The notes beneath the pieces are model-generated. The model saw nothing but the letters and a program-made list of their open reading frames with translations, searched no databases and was not told where the DNA came from. 59,796 nucleotides of DNA from an uncultured Lachnospiraceae bacterium (GTDB taxonomy: Bacteria > Bacillota > Clostridia > Lachnospirales > Lachnospiraceae). Position 1 is the stretch's first letter, and every line of letters starts with the position of its first letter. The position numbers and the translations under genes are program-made. Shown in pieces: positions 7,480 through 15,499 of the stretch. Location: assembly GCA_910585255.1 (NCBI GenBank), contig CAJUEI010000004.1, positions 1 through 59,796 of the forward strand, read 5' to 3'.

Positions 7480-7989
7480 TTATTGAAACATCTTTTTCCA
7501 TTCCTGGCAAAGCTGTTCCATCTGATATTTTGCATTAGCGGGACTGGTAGAAGGAAGTTTTTCTATCTCCCTCTTTGTCTGTATAAAAGCATATTTTTTA
7601 TAGAGTTCATATGCTTTTGTACCATTCGCATATATTTTTTTAATATTAGCTGTTTTCCATATCTTTGAAAAATCATTTACTTTTACATCTCGAATCGAAC
7701 TGTCACTCGATCCGATAATAGAACAGCTTTGAATCACATCCCAAAGTGCAATATGATTTTTTTGTAATAACTGCTTTTTTTCTTCTACTGTAACCGGTAT
7801 TGTATGGTTAGTAATTTCAGCAAGTACTTTCCAAAACCGATTCTGAGGATGTCCATAATAAAATTGATTTTCTCTAGACTTTACTGAGGGAAAACTTCCC
7901 AAAATCAGTATCTCTGACTCTTTATCATAAATTGGTGAAAACGTGTGTTCTACTTTTATATAATGTTCTGTTTTTGCCTGATTTTTCAT
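7480..7989 (-). CDS. DNA-deoxyinosine (hypoxanthine) glycosylase, uracil-DNA glycosylase superfamily
   Basis: Base-excision repair enzyme expected to remove deaminated bases. 169 residues. The active-site loop ILGSFPSVKSRENQFYYGHP followed by QNRFWKVL is the signature of the family-6 glycosylases, in which GSFPS replaces the classical uracil glycosylase motif. The C-terminal motif LPSTSPANA fits the base-flipping loop. The ATG at 7989 follows AAAGGAATAAAATCAG. It appears monocistronic, between the sensor kinase and padR. Confidence 0.85.
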   Translation of the reverse strand: MKNQAKTEHYIKVEHTFSPIYDKESEILILGSFPSVKSRENQFYYGHPQNRFWKVLAEITNHTIPVTVEEKKQLLQKNHIALWDVIQSCSIIGSSDSSIRDVKVNDFSKIWKTANIKKIYANGTKAYELYKKYAFIQTKREIEKLPSTSPANAKYQMEQLCQEWKKMFQ

Positions 7990-8043
7990 CTGATTTTATT
8001 CCTTTCTGATTTGTTTTTAGCTGATGTCTAAATCAATCTTTCT

Positions 8044-8973
8044 TTAAATTACCATATAGAGTATCATTCGCAGGCAAAACTCTTTTCCGTCCCAGGCCGT
8101 TTCCATCGTTCCATAATTATTTCTCAATAATTCCTCCATAATTGAGATTCCAAATCCATGATTAACAGCCTGTGCTTTACGAGTAACCAGCTTTCCCTTT
8201 CCGTCCTGCAAAAGTACTCCATCATAGGGATTTTTTACCTCAATAAATAAATTTTTCTTCTGCACCACCATGGATATCTGTATCCGCCGTTCTCTGTCCT
8301 GTATTCGGCGGCAGGCTTCCACTGCATTATCGATTGCATTTCCCAGCAATCCACATAGCTTGACATCGTTTGTATCAAATTTAGTGGGAATATTTAGATT
8401 TAGTTCAAACTTTATTCCGTCTTCCTGTGCCGCCGCAATTTTATAATTTAATACAGCATCCACTGCTAGATTTCCTGTTTTGCAGCGTACCAGTCCATCT
8501 ACTTCCTGGTGCATCTGATTTGCCATCTCAATAATCGCCGTGCAGTCTCCCTTTTTTGCCAATGCCTTTATTAGAATATATTGATTTTTTAATTCATGCC
8601 GTATCTTTCGGGTCTCTTGCTGTGTACGGGAGATATCCTCATACTGTCTGCTATAATATTCTAACTGCTGCTGGTACATCGCATCCCGAATCTGTTCGTC
8701 CGTATCCTCTTGTATTCGATTGTAAAATCCCAATACTATAGAGCTTACCAGCAAAATAGAAAAAATTCCGCAGGCACTAAGGAACTGTATTCGATCTGCT
8801 CCATAGATTAAATAATAGTACAAAACGAATAGCAAAAGCCATAATGTCATCCATCCCCCTAAAAAAAGCAATCGCCTTCGATAGCGATGTCTTAGAAAAA
8901 TAGAAAAATAACCATATCCTAAAAATATATAAAATAAATTTACTACTAAAAATAACAATATTCTCCCTATCAT
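8044..8973 (-). CDS. AgrC-like sensor histidine kinase (GHKL ATPase)
   Basis: Membrane sensor partner of the adjacent LytTR regulator. I chose the ATG at 8973 (309 residues), which lies 17 bp after the regulator stop; an in-frame start at 9045 would overlap the regulator gene. About three hydrophobic segments occupy residues 1-85. A coiled coil follows, then the phosphoacceptor region RKIRHELKNQYILIKAL. The ATP domain has N box LCGLLGNAIDNAVEAC and G box HGFGISIMEELL. The GHKL_5/AgrC type usually senses peptides. No agrB- or agrD-like gene is present nearby, so the signal is unknown. Confidence 0.85.
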   Translation of the reverse strand: MIGRILLFLVVNLFYIFLGYGYFSIFLRHRYRRRLLFLGGWMTLWLLLFVLYYYLIYGADRIQFLSACGIFSILLVSSIVLGFYNRIQEDTDEQIRDAMYQQQLEYYSRQYEDISRTQQETRKIRHELKNQYILIKALAKKGDCTAIIEMANQMHQEVDGLVRCKTGNLAVDAVLNYKIAAAQEDGIKFELNLNIPTKFDTNDVKLCGLLGNAIDNAVEACRRIQDRERRIQISMVVQKKNLFIEVKNPYDGVLLQDGKGKLVTRKAQAVNHGFGISIMEELLRNNYGTMETAWDGKEFCLRMILYMVI

Positions 8974-8990
8974 TTTCCGTATATCACACC

Positions 8991-9743
8991 TTACTCTTCC
9001 TTTTCTTCTATTTTTACCCCTGAAGTATTGTGGTAATACTTCCAAAATTCACTTCGAATTCTTGGTCGATTTTTCTGGCTGATGCTTAGGATTGTTCCGT
9101 CTGACATCGCTACCCTTTCATATTGAAAGGCTTCCACATTGTCAATATTTACTAAATAAGCCTTATGAATCCGTACAAAACGCATTTCTTTTAGATTTTC
9201 CTCAATCTCATTTAATTTGCCATAATATTCATAGCTATGCTGCAAAGTATGCACAATGATCTTTCGTCCGGCACTTTCAAAGTATAGAATTTCCTTGCAG
9301 GGAATTTTTATCATGGATTTTCCGGTTTTAAAATGAAAATAGTTGCTCTGCTGTTCTGAAATCCGTTCCGCCGCCTGACGAAATACTGTCCGAAATGCCG
9401 GATATTCCACTGGCTTAGACAGAAACCGGAATGGCTCTGCTTCAAAAAGCTGCCGCAGATATTCTTCATGACTAGAAATATAAACAATCAGTACATGATA
9501 GTCTTTTTTCCGTATCTGCTTTGCTGTCTCGATTCCATCTGCTCCATGCATTTCTATATCCAGATAAATCAAATCAAACAGTACTCCTTTCTCATATTCC
9601 CGAATTAATTCATTCCCTGATAAAAAACACTCGATCTCTAGTTCGATATAATCCTCTTTTGCAAGCTGTTCCAAATATTCCTGTGTCGCTCCGACAAATT
9701 TTGGATCGTCATCACATATCGCAATTTTAATCAATCTGCTCAT
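8991..9743 (-). CDS. LytTR family response regulator
   Basis: 250 residues. The receiver domain (1-125) has the acidic pocket CDDDPKF, phosphoacceptor Asp in FDLIYLDIEM and the conserved Lys in FLSKPV. The LytTR DNA-binding domain (about 140-240) is marked by YFHFKTGKSMIKIP, EILYFES and FVRIHKAYLVNID. It is first in the operon with the AgrC-like kinase. Its promoter carries an odd-length palindrome over the -10 box, consistent with auto- or cross-regulation. Confidence 0.92.
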   Translation of the reverse strand: MSRLIKIAICDDDPKFVGATQEYLEQLAKEDYIELEIECFLSGNELIREYEKGVLFDLIYLDIEMHGADGIETAKQIRKKDYHVLIVYISSHEEYLRQLFEAEPFRFLSKPVEYPAFRTVFRQAAERISEQQSNYFHFKTGKSMIKIPCKEILYFESAGRKIIVHTLQHSYEYYGKLNEIEENLKEMRFVRIHKAYLVNIDNVEAFQYERVAMSDGTILSISQKNRPRIRSEFWKYYHNTSGVKIEEKEE

Positions 9744-9771
9744 CTCCCTCTGTGCTGCGGATAGCCGCTCT

Positions 9772-9807
9772 AACGTATAGTATACGTTTCCATTTTATTT
9801 TTATCAA
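9772..9807 (-). promoter_or_regulatory. lytTR promoter overlapped by a 17-nt palindrome
   Basis: On the minus strand: TTGATA (9802-9807), 17-bp spacer, TATACT (9779-9784). The palindrome AACGTATA-G-TATACGTT (9772-9788) covers the -10 box and start site, the place for a repressor or autoregulator. Confidence 0.65.
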
Positions 9808-9814
9808 CTTAAAG

Positions 9815-9843
9815 TTGTATCTTTTTTCGTATCATGGTATGAT
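9815..9843 (+). promoter_or_regulatory. Promoter of the gdpP-rplI-dnaB operon
   Basis: TTGTAT (9815-9820), 17-bp spacer, TATGAT (9838-9843), 37 bp before the gdpP start and divergent from the lytTR promoter. Confidence 0.65.
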
Positions 9844-9880
9844 AGGGTATAGTGCTTCGTATCAGAAATGGAGAAAAACA

Positions 9881-11929
9881 ATGAAGAAAAAAATAAAACT
9901 AAAAGGACAGTTAAAGACATATTTGCTTTGGCCTATTTGGTTAAGTATACTTTTATTTTTTATAACTTTATGGATTTTTACAATTAATATACAGTGTGGT
10001 GTAATTATGAGTATTACTTTGCTGGTATATTTTGGCATCTCACTTACACTTTATCTAAAAAACCGTCCAGGTATGATGAATGAGCTGATTTCTTTTGCAA
10101 CAGATTATGCCCAGGTACAGCGGCAGCTTTTATCTGAATTTGAGCTGCCCTATGGTATTTTAGACGATCAGGGGAGAATTCTCTGGTCCAATCAGAAAAT
10201 GCAGGAAATCCTGCAAAAAGATGCCAACCGCAAGAAATTTATCTATTCTGTATTTCCAATAATTGAAAAAGATTTTTTTGAATTGGAAGCAGAACATACT
10301 TTGACAGTGGAGTCAGAATATAATGAAAAAATGTATCGGATTGTACTAAAGAAAATCGCTATCGGTGAACTGATTGAAGATCATTCCTTATTGGAGTACC
10401 CGGATAACGGTGTATTTTTAACCTCTTTTTATATGTATGACGAAACCGAAATCAAACGTTATACCAAAGAAAACGAAGAACAGAAACTAATTGCTGGTTT
10501 GATTTATATTGATAACTATGACGAAGCACTAGAAAGCGTAGAAAGTGTACGGCAATCTCTGCTGGTTGCATTAATTGATCGCCGGATCAACAAATATATC
10601 AGTGATATTGACGGCATTGTACGAAAAATGGAAAAAGATAAATATTTTATTATTTTTCAGAAAAAGTATCTGCCGCTTTTACAGGAGAACCGATTTGCCC
10701 TTCTAGATGAAGTAAAAAACGTCAATATCGGAAATGAAATGGCTGTTACCATCAGTATTGCATTGGGAGTCAACGGTGCCACTTATGCAGAAACCTGTGA
10801 ATATTCTCGTATTGCTATGGATCTTGCACTGGGAAGAGGCGGGGATCAGGCAGTAGTAAAAGTGGGAGAAAATATCCTTTACTACGGCGGAAAATCAAAA
10901 CAGGTTGAAAAAACCACCCGGGTAAAGGCACGGGTAAAAGCCCATGCACTTCGGGAAATCTTGGAAAATAATGACCGTGTTCTGGTTATGGGACATAAAA
11001 TCGGAGATGCCGACAGTCTAGGTTCCGCTATTGGTATGTACCGTATTGCAAAGTCTATGGCAAAACGCTGCCATATTATTATTAATGATGTGACAACTTC
11101 TGTAAAGCCTTTAATTGACGGGTTTTTAAGCAACTCCGAATATGAAGAAGATATGTTTATTAATACAAACGAAGCGATTGACAAAGTAGACAATAATACC
11201 GTAGTAATTGTAGTGGATGTCAACCGTCCTAATTATACGGAATGTCCAGATATACTGCGGATTGCAAAAACGATTGTAGTATTGGATCACCACAGACAGA
11301 GCAGTGAAGTAATTGACAATGCCGTACTTTCTTATGTCGAGCCTTATGCTTCTTCTGCCAGCGAGATGGTTGCCGAGGTACTGCAGTATATTGGGGACAA
11401 TATTAAGATGCGTCCGATTGAAGCAGATGCACTCTACTCTGGTATGGTTATCGATACCAACAACTTTGTAAATAAGACAGGGGTTCGTACTTTTGAAGCT
11501 GCCGCTTTTCTTCGAAAAAATGGTGCCGATATTACTCGTGTCCGAAAGATGTTCCGAGATGATATGGAAGACTATCGTGCTAAGGCAAAGGTAATTCATC
11601 AGACTGAAATCTTTGAAGAATATTTCGCTCTGTCTGCCTGCCCGTTTGATGGTATAGAAAGTCCTACTATTGTAGCCGCACAGGCTGCAAATGAACTTCT
11701 AAATATTAAAGGTATTAAAGCATCTTTTGTATTAACCCATTATAACAATAAAATCTATATTAGTGCCCGTTCGATCGATGAAGTAAATGTGCAAATCGTA
11801 ATGGAACAGCTTGGCGGAGGCGGACATCAAACTGTAGCAGGGGCACAATTAGAGGGCTGTACACTAGAAGAAGGACTGAAACGCCTAAAAGAAACAATTA
11901 AACGTATGTTAATGGAAGGAGATATTTAA
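9881..11929 (+). CDS. gdpP: Cyclic-di-AMP phosphodiesterase GdpP
   Basis: Membrane enzyme that hydrolyses c-di-AMP to pApA. The ATG at 9881 has GGAG 7 nt upstream and gives 682 residues, MKKKIKLKG onward; an in-frame GTG at 9752 lies before the promoter and is not used. Two membrane segments occupy about 13-56. A degenerate PAS domain (ELPYGILDDQGRILWSNQKM) and a degenerate GGDEF domain follow. The DHH domain (GHKIGDADSLGSAIG, VVDVNRP, DHHRQ) and DHHA1 domain (QLGGGGHQTVAGAQ) come last, the full GdpP/YybT order. The gene is 1 bp from rplI, and gdpP-rplI-dnaB is conserved in Firmicutes. Confidence 0.95.
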   Translation: MKKKIKLKGQLKTYLLWPIWLSILLFFITLWIFTINIQCGVIMSITLLVYFGISLTLYLKNRPGMMNELISFATDYAQVQRQLLSEFELPYGILDDQGRILWSNQKMQEILQKDANRKKFIYSVFPIIEKDFFELEAEHTLTVESEYNEKMYRIVLKKIAIGELIEDHSLLEYPDNGVFLTSFYMYDETEIKRYTKENEEQKLIAGLIYIDNYDEALESVESVRQSLLVALIDRRINKYISDIDGIVRKMEKDKYFIIFQKKYLPLLQENRFALLDEVKNVNIGNEMAVTISIALGVNGATYAETCEYSRIAMDLALGRGGDQAVVKVGENILYYGGKSKQVEKTTRVKARVKAHALREILENNDRVLVMGHKIGDADSLGSAIGMYRIAKSMAKRCHIIINDVTTSVKPLIDGFLSNSEYEEDMFINTNEAIDKVDNNTVVIVVDVNRPNYTECPDILRIAKTIVVLDHHRQSSEVIDNAVLSYVEPYASSASEMVAEVLQYIGDNIKMRPIEADALYSGMVIDTNNFVNKTGVRTFEAAAFLRKNGADITRVRKMFRDDMEDYRAKAKVIHQTEIFEEYFALSACPFDGIESPTIVAAQAANELLNIKGIKASFVLTHYNNKIYISARSIDEVNVQIVMEQLGGGGHQTVAGAQLEGCTLEEGLKRLKETIKRMLMEGDI

Positions 11930-11930
11930 A

Positions 11931-12377
11931 ATGAAAGTAATTTTATTAGAAGATGTAAAATCTCTAGGAAAAAAAGGAGAAATCGTAACTATAAATGACG
12001 GATATGCCAGAAATTTTATATTAAAAAAGAATTTAGGAATCGAAGCAACCTCCAAAAACTTAAATGATCTAAAGTTAAAACAGGCAAATGAGGAAAAAGT
12101 TGCAAAGGAGCTTTTTGAGCAGGCAAAGGCTTTGGCAGCCCGTGTAGAAGAAAAATCTGTTACCGTTACCATTAAGGCAGGAGAAGGCGGAAAAATCTTC
12201 GGTTCTGTATCTACAAAAGAGATTGCCGCTGCCGTTACTTCACAGCTCGGTTTGGACTTAGATAAAAAGAAGATGCAGCTTACTGAGCCGATTAAATCAT
12301 TAGGAACACATCTAGTTCCGGTGCGGCTTCATAAAGATGTCACTGCTCAGTTAAAAGTAAATGTAGTAGAAGAATAA
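11931..12377 (+). CDS. rplI: 50S ribosomal protein L9
   Basis: 148 residues, the normal length. The N-terminal rRNA-binding domain has the family signature GKKGEIVTINDGYARNFIL (about 14-32). A long connecting helix (about 41-75) and the C-terminal domain (GKIFGSVSTKEIA, IKSLGTHLVPVRLH) follow. AAGGAG sits 10 nt before the ATG, inside the end of gdpP. Confidence 0.98.
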   Translation: MKVILLEDVKSLGKKGEIVTINDGYARNFILKKNLGIEATSKNLNDLKLKQANEEKVAKELFEQAKALAARVEEKSVTVTIKAGEGGKIFGSVSTKEIAAAVTSQLGLDLDKKKMQLTEPIKSLGTHLVPVRLHKDVTAQLKVNVVEE

Positions 12378-12404
12378 ATAGTGGGGATTTTGGAGGATAT
12401 GGGT

Positions 12405-13733
12405 ATGGATGAAGCCCTTGTAAAACGTGTCCTGCCGCACAGTTTAGAAGCAGAACAGTCTGTAATTGGTTCGATGCTTCTAGACCCGGAAGCTATTTTG
12501 GCTGCTTCTGAACTTATTACCGGAAATGATTTTTACAGCAGACAGCACGGTATTATTTTTGATGCTATTGTAGAGCTTTATAACGAAGGAAAACCAGTGG
12601 ATATGATTACTCTGCAGAACCGCCTGATGGAAAAAGAGGTTCCTCCAGAGATCTATAGTATTGAATTTGTCCGAGAGTTAATCAACGTAGTTCCTACCTC
12701 TGCAAATGTTTGCTATTATGCTACGATTGTAAATGAAAAGTCCACTCTTCGCAGTCTGATTAAGGTAAATGAAGAGATTGAAAATGCCTGTTATCTTGGA
12801 AAGGAAAAATTAGAAACCATTCTAAATGATACGGAAAAACGGATATTTGATCTGCTTCAAAAGCGAAACAGCAGCGGCTTTGTTCCAATTAAAGATATTG
12901 TTATTCATGCATTGGAAAAGATCGAAGCAGCATCTAAATTAAAAGGGAATATTACTGGAATTCCAACCGGATTTATTGATTTAGACTATAAAATGGCCGG
13001 TCTGCAGCCTTCCGATTTTATTTTAATTGGGGCACGTCCTTCTATGGGGAAAACGGCTCTTGTATTAAATCTTGCCGAAAATATCGCTATTAAACAGCGG
13101 ATTCCTACGGTAATCTTTAGCCTGGAGATGTCAAAAGAACAGCTTATGAACCGTATGTTTTCTTTGGAATCAAAAGTAAATATGCAAAATATTCGATCCG
13201 GTGATTTAAGTGATACGGAATGGGAACAGTTAATTGAAAGTGCCGGTGTAATTGGAAAATCCAGTTTGATTTTAGATGACACTCCTGGAATTTCTATTAC
13301 AGAACTGCGATCCAAATGCCGAAAGTATAAGTTAGAACATAATCTGGGGGTTGTGATTATTGATTATTTACAGTTGATGTCAGGAAGCGGACGTTCCGAA
13401 AGCCGCCAGCAGGAAATTTCAGAAATTTCCCGTTCGTTAAAAGCACTGGCAAGGGAAATCAATGCCCCTGTTATTGCACTTTCCCAGGTAAACCGTGCCT
13501 GTGAAAGCCGACCAGATCGCCGACCTATTATGTCGGATCTTCGGGAATCTGGATCGATTGAGCAGGACGCAGATGTCATTATGTTTCTTTATCGGGATGA
13601 ATATTATAATAAAGATTCAGAAAATAAAGGAATTGCAGAGATTAATATTGCGAAACAAAGAAACGGACCGATTGGAACGGTTCACTTGGCATGGCTGCCT
13701 CATTTGACACGATTTGCTAATTTAGAAAAATAA
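12405..13733 (+). CDS. dnaB: Replicative DNA helicase
   Basis: Hexameric 5'-3' helicase of the replication fork (dnaC in Bacillus naming). GTG (12381) and ATG (12399) are possible upstream starts, but GGAGG at 12392-12396 is best spaced for ATG 12405, giving 442 residues from MDEALVKRVLPHS. The N-terminal primase-binding domain (PHSLEAEQSVIGSMLLD) is followed by the RecA-fold core. Walker A is GARPSMGKTALVLN, Walker B IIDYLQLM, the DnaB motif SRSLKALAREINAPVIALSQ, and the arginine-finger region RPIMSDLRESGSIEQDAD. No intein is present. Last gene of the operon; a strong terminator follows. Confidence 0.97.
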   Translation: MDEALVKRVLPHSLEAEQSVIGSMLLDPEAILAASELITGNDFYSRQHGIIFDAIVELYNEGKPVDMITLQNRLMEKEVPPEIYSIEFVRELINVVPTSANVCYYATIVNEKSTLRSLIKVNEEIENACYLGKEKLETILNDTEKRIFDLLQKRNSSGFVPIKDIVIHALEKIEAASKLKGNITGIPTGFIDLDYKMAGLQPSDFILIGARPSMGKTALVLNLAENIAIKQRIPTVIFSLEMSKEQLMNRMFSLESKVNMQNIRSGDLSDTEWEQLIESAGVIGKSSLILDDTPGISITELRSKCRKYKLEHNLGVVIIDYLQLMSGSGRSESRQQEISEISRSLKALAREINAPVIALSQVNRACESRPDRRPIMSDLRESGSIEQDADVIMFLYRDEYYNKDSENKGIAEINIAKQRNGPIGTVHLAWLPHLTRFANLEK

Positions 13734-13756
13734 ATAACAGTTCCATTCTAAAAACA

Positions 13757-13843
13757 CCAGAGTACAGTATCTACAACAAGGATGTAGCTCCTAGTTTTTC
13801 TCTAAAGCTACATCCCTGTTATGCTGTACTCTGGCTGTTTTTT
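13757..13843 (+). terminator. Long-stem terminator of the gdpP-rplI-dnaB operon
   Basis: CCAGAGTACAG (13757-13767) pairs with CTGTACTCTGG (13824-13834), and inside it GGATGTAGCT pairs with AGCTACATCC. CTGTTTTTT follows. Its right arm and tail are repeated at 14793-14829. Confidence 0.85.
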
Positions 13844-13863
13844 CTCTTAATCTGCTTTCTTTT
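13827..13863 (+). repeat. 37-bp direct repeat, left copy (terminator tail)
   Basis: TACTCTGGCTGTTTTTTCTC and the following 17 nt recur at 14793-14829 with a single T/C mismatch. This copy is the right arm and U-tract of the dnaB terminator, so it is probably the original. Confidence 0.8.
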
Positions 13864-13868
13864 TTACT

Positions 13869-14252
13869 TTATTTCATGTCTTCCATCTCAATATATCCAT
13901 TTAAATGTTTGTTGAGCTTTTTATCAAAACTAAACACATTTTCTTTATTAACCCTATGATATGCGATCAAAAGACAGTCTACAAAATCCAAGGAAGTTGA
14001 TGAATATATATCTATAGCCATCCTGACACATTCGTCCTCGGTACAGGAAACAACATCAAGTATAGCATTAACCATACTCTTAATCTGTGGACGCTGTATG
14101 GAATAAACTTTTTGAAGCACATATACTACTTCCGAAATGATTTCTGGTTTAGTATAAGCACCACGATCTATTACATCTGTTGCTTTAGAAGTCATTTCTG
14201 GGCAGTCATCTAATATGCATCGTATAATTACATTAGCATCAATCAATTGCAT
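13869..14252 (-). CDS. VapC-type PIN-domain toxin
   Basis: Predicted Mg-dependent ribonuclease toxin. The start at ATG 14252 gives 127 residues beginning MQLIDANVIIRCILDD; it overlaps the antitoxin stop by 14 bp. An in-frame start 8 codons further upstream is less likely. PIN acidic residues are Asp5, Glu41 (ISEVVYVL), Asp92 (LDFVDCLLIA) and Asp110 (FSFDKKL), so the active site looks intact. The adjacent gene encodes the antitoxin. The pair sits between 37-bp direct repeats, suggesting horizontal arrival. Confidence 0.85.
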   Translation of the reverse strand: MQLIDANVIIRCILDDCPEMTSKATDVIDRGAYTKPEIISEVVYVLQKVYSIQRPQIKSMVNAILDVVSCTEDECVRMAIDIYSSTSLDFVDCLLIAYHRVNKENVFSFDKKLNKHLNGYIEMEDMK

Positions 14253-14478
14253 GTTTTTCGACCATTGCATTGGCAAATGCCTCCTTTTCCAAAGATATCA
14301 GATCAGGGTTTGCATACTGGCGTGCGATTCCGGCTATGGATTTTGCACTTTTTTTCTTTGTGATTTTCTCTTCATCTTCTGCAAGAGTATTCACAAAACG
14401 CATATAGGTATATACTATTTCAATTTTTTGTTCTGGCATTGTCTGTAATAAATCCATGGCTTTTTGTAATATTGACAT
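14239..14478 (-). CDS. Antitoxin of the VapBC-like pair
   Basis: 79-residue partner of the PIN toxin. The N-terminal half (KAMDLLQTMPEQKIEIVYTY) is helical. A basic patch (KITKKKSAKS) leads to an acidic, helix-forming C-terminus (ANPDLISLEKEAFANAMVEK), the part that usually wraps the toxin. GAGAGGGA precedes the ATG. The fold family of the DNA-binding part is not recognised with certainty. It overlaps the toxin start, the usual coupling. Confidence 0.75.
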   Translation of the reverse strand: MSILQKAMDLLQTMPEQKIEIVYTYMRFVNTLAEDEEKITKKKSAKSIAGIARQYANPDLISLEKEAFANAMVEKHAID

Positions 14479-14591
14479 AACAGTTCCCTCTCTTTTTAAA
14501 TTATTCTATTCGGATCAAACTTTAAGATTTCTGACTTTCTAGTACGTCTTCCTTCCTGTTGCAGATGGTCTTTTTCCCTGGTTTTATTTTT

Positions 14592-14738
14592 TTACATATG
14601 CTTTTTTTCATTCTTCCAATTTGCGTAATGCATGGGTAACTTCAGCATCCAGTCAAAACAGATGGTACCATTTTCATTACAGTCATCAATATTCGTATAT
14701 GGATAAATTATAACAGAAAATATAGATTGCGACAACCG
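14592..14738 (-). pseudogene. Possible gene remnant, 3' fragment of unknown protein
   Basis: An open stretch of 48 codons on the minus strand has protein-like composition (YPYTNIDDCNENGTICFDWM, then LKLPMHYANWKNEKKH) and ends in TAA. It has no convincing start codon or ribosome site and an in-frame stop upstream. It lies inside the segment bounded by the 37-bp direct repeats. It could be the tail of a lost neighbour of the toxin-antitoxin pair. I do not recognise the family. Apart from this and the right repeat copy, I see nothing in 14479-14836. Confidence 0.25.
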
Positions 14739-14792
14739 CTAGTTTTATGGTCTTAACCCATTATCTAAAGGTAAGATAGCCTAATCCTACTA

Positions 14793-14829
14793 TACTCTGG
14801 CTGTTTTTTCTCTCAATCTGCTTTCTTTT
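14793..14829 (+). repeat. 37-bp direct repeat, right copy
   Basis: Repeats 13827-13863 with one mismatch but lacks the left arm of the terminator stem, so it cannot fold as a terminator. It marks the far boundary of the 966-bp vapBC segment. Confidence 0.8.
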
Positions 14830-14836
14830 ACTACAA

Positions 14837-15499
14837 TTAGATATTATGATATAATATACCATTTTGAATATGATAAATTTGATTTGCCATTTGTAAGGTC
14901 TTTTCTTCATGTGTCGCCGCCACTACTGCAATTCCTCTGTTTGCCAATTCCACAAAAATAGATAAAATTTCTTCTTTACTGCGGGAATCTAAAGAAGCTG
15001 TTGGTTCATCCGCTAATAGTAGTTCTGGTTTTTTTACTAATGCTCTTGCAATCGCTACTTTTTGGCACTGCCCTCCTGAAAGAGTATTGGGATACCTATC
15101 TGCCAAATCAGAAATATTGATTTCCTGCAAAACTTCCTTTACTCTTTTCTTTATAATTCTATTCGAAACTCCCTGTGCCTGCAGAGAAAGTCCAATATTG
15201 CCTGCAACTTTTTTATCATATAGTAAAGAAAAATCCTGAGAAACTACTCCTATTTTCTCTTTTCTAAATTGATCACGTACCTTTTCACTATTCCAATTTA
15301 ATTTTTTCCCTTGATAGAAAACCGTGCCTTTTATTGGCTGAAAAATACCAGAGATAATCTGTAATAAAGTAGTTTTCCCTGCACCATTTTCTCCTAACAG
15401 AGCAATAAAATCTCCGCTATGAATCGTTAAGTTTACCTCTTTTAATACTTCATTCATTCCAAATCTATAAGCGATCTGTTCCAGACGAATAAGTTCCAT
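14837..15499 (-). CDS. ABC transporter ATP-binding protein (LolD/MacB/FtsE type)
   Basis: 220 residues from ATG 15499 (MELIRLEQIAYRFG), chosen because GGGGG lies 8 nt upstream; a longer frame starting at 15571 runs deep into the permease gene. Walker A is GENGAGKTTLLQII, the signature LSGGQCQKVAIARAL, Walker B LLADEPTASLD, and the switch His is in AATHEE. The start overlaps the permease stop by 35 bp. Together with the two FtsX-like proteins upstream it forms one export or membrane-remodelling ABC system of unknown substrate. Confidence 0.88.
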   Translation of the reverse strand: MELIRLEQIAYRFGMNEVLKEVNLTIHSGDFIALLGENGAGKTTLLQIISGIFQPIKGTVFYQGKKLNWNSEKVRDQFRKEKIGVVSQDFSLLYDKKVAGNIGLSLQAQGVSNRIIKKRVKEVLQEINISDLADRYPNTLSGGQCQKVAIARALVKKPELLLADEPTASLDSRSKEEILSIFVELANRGIAVVAATHEEKTLQMANQIYHIQNGILYHNI

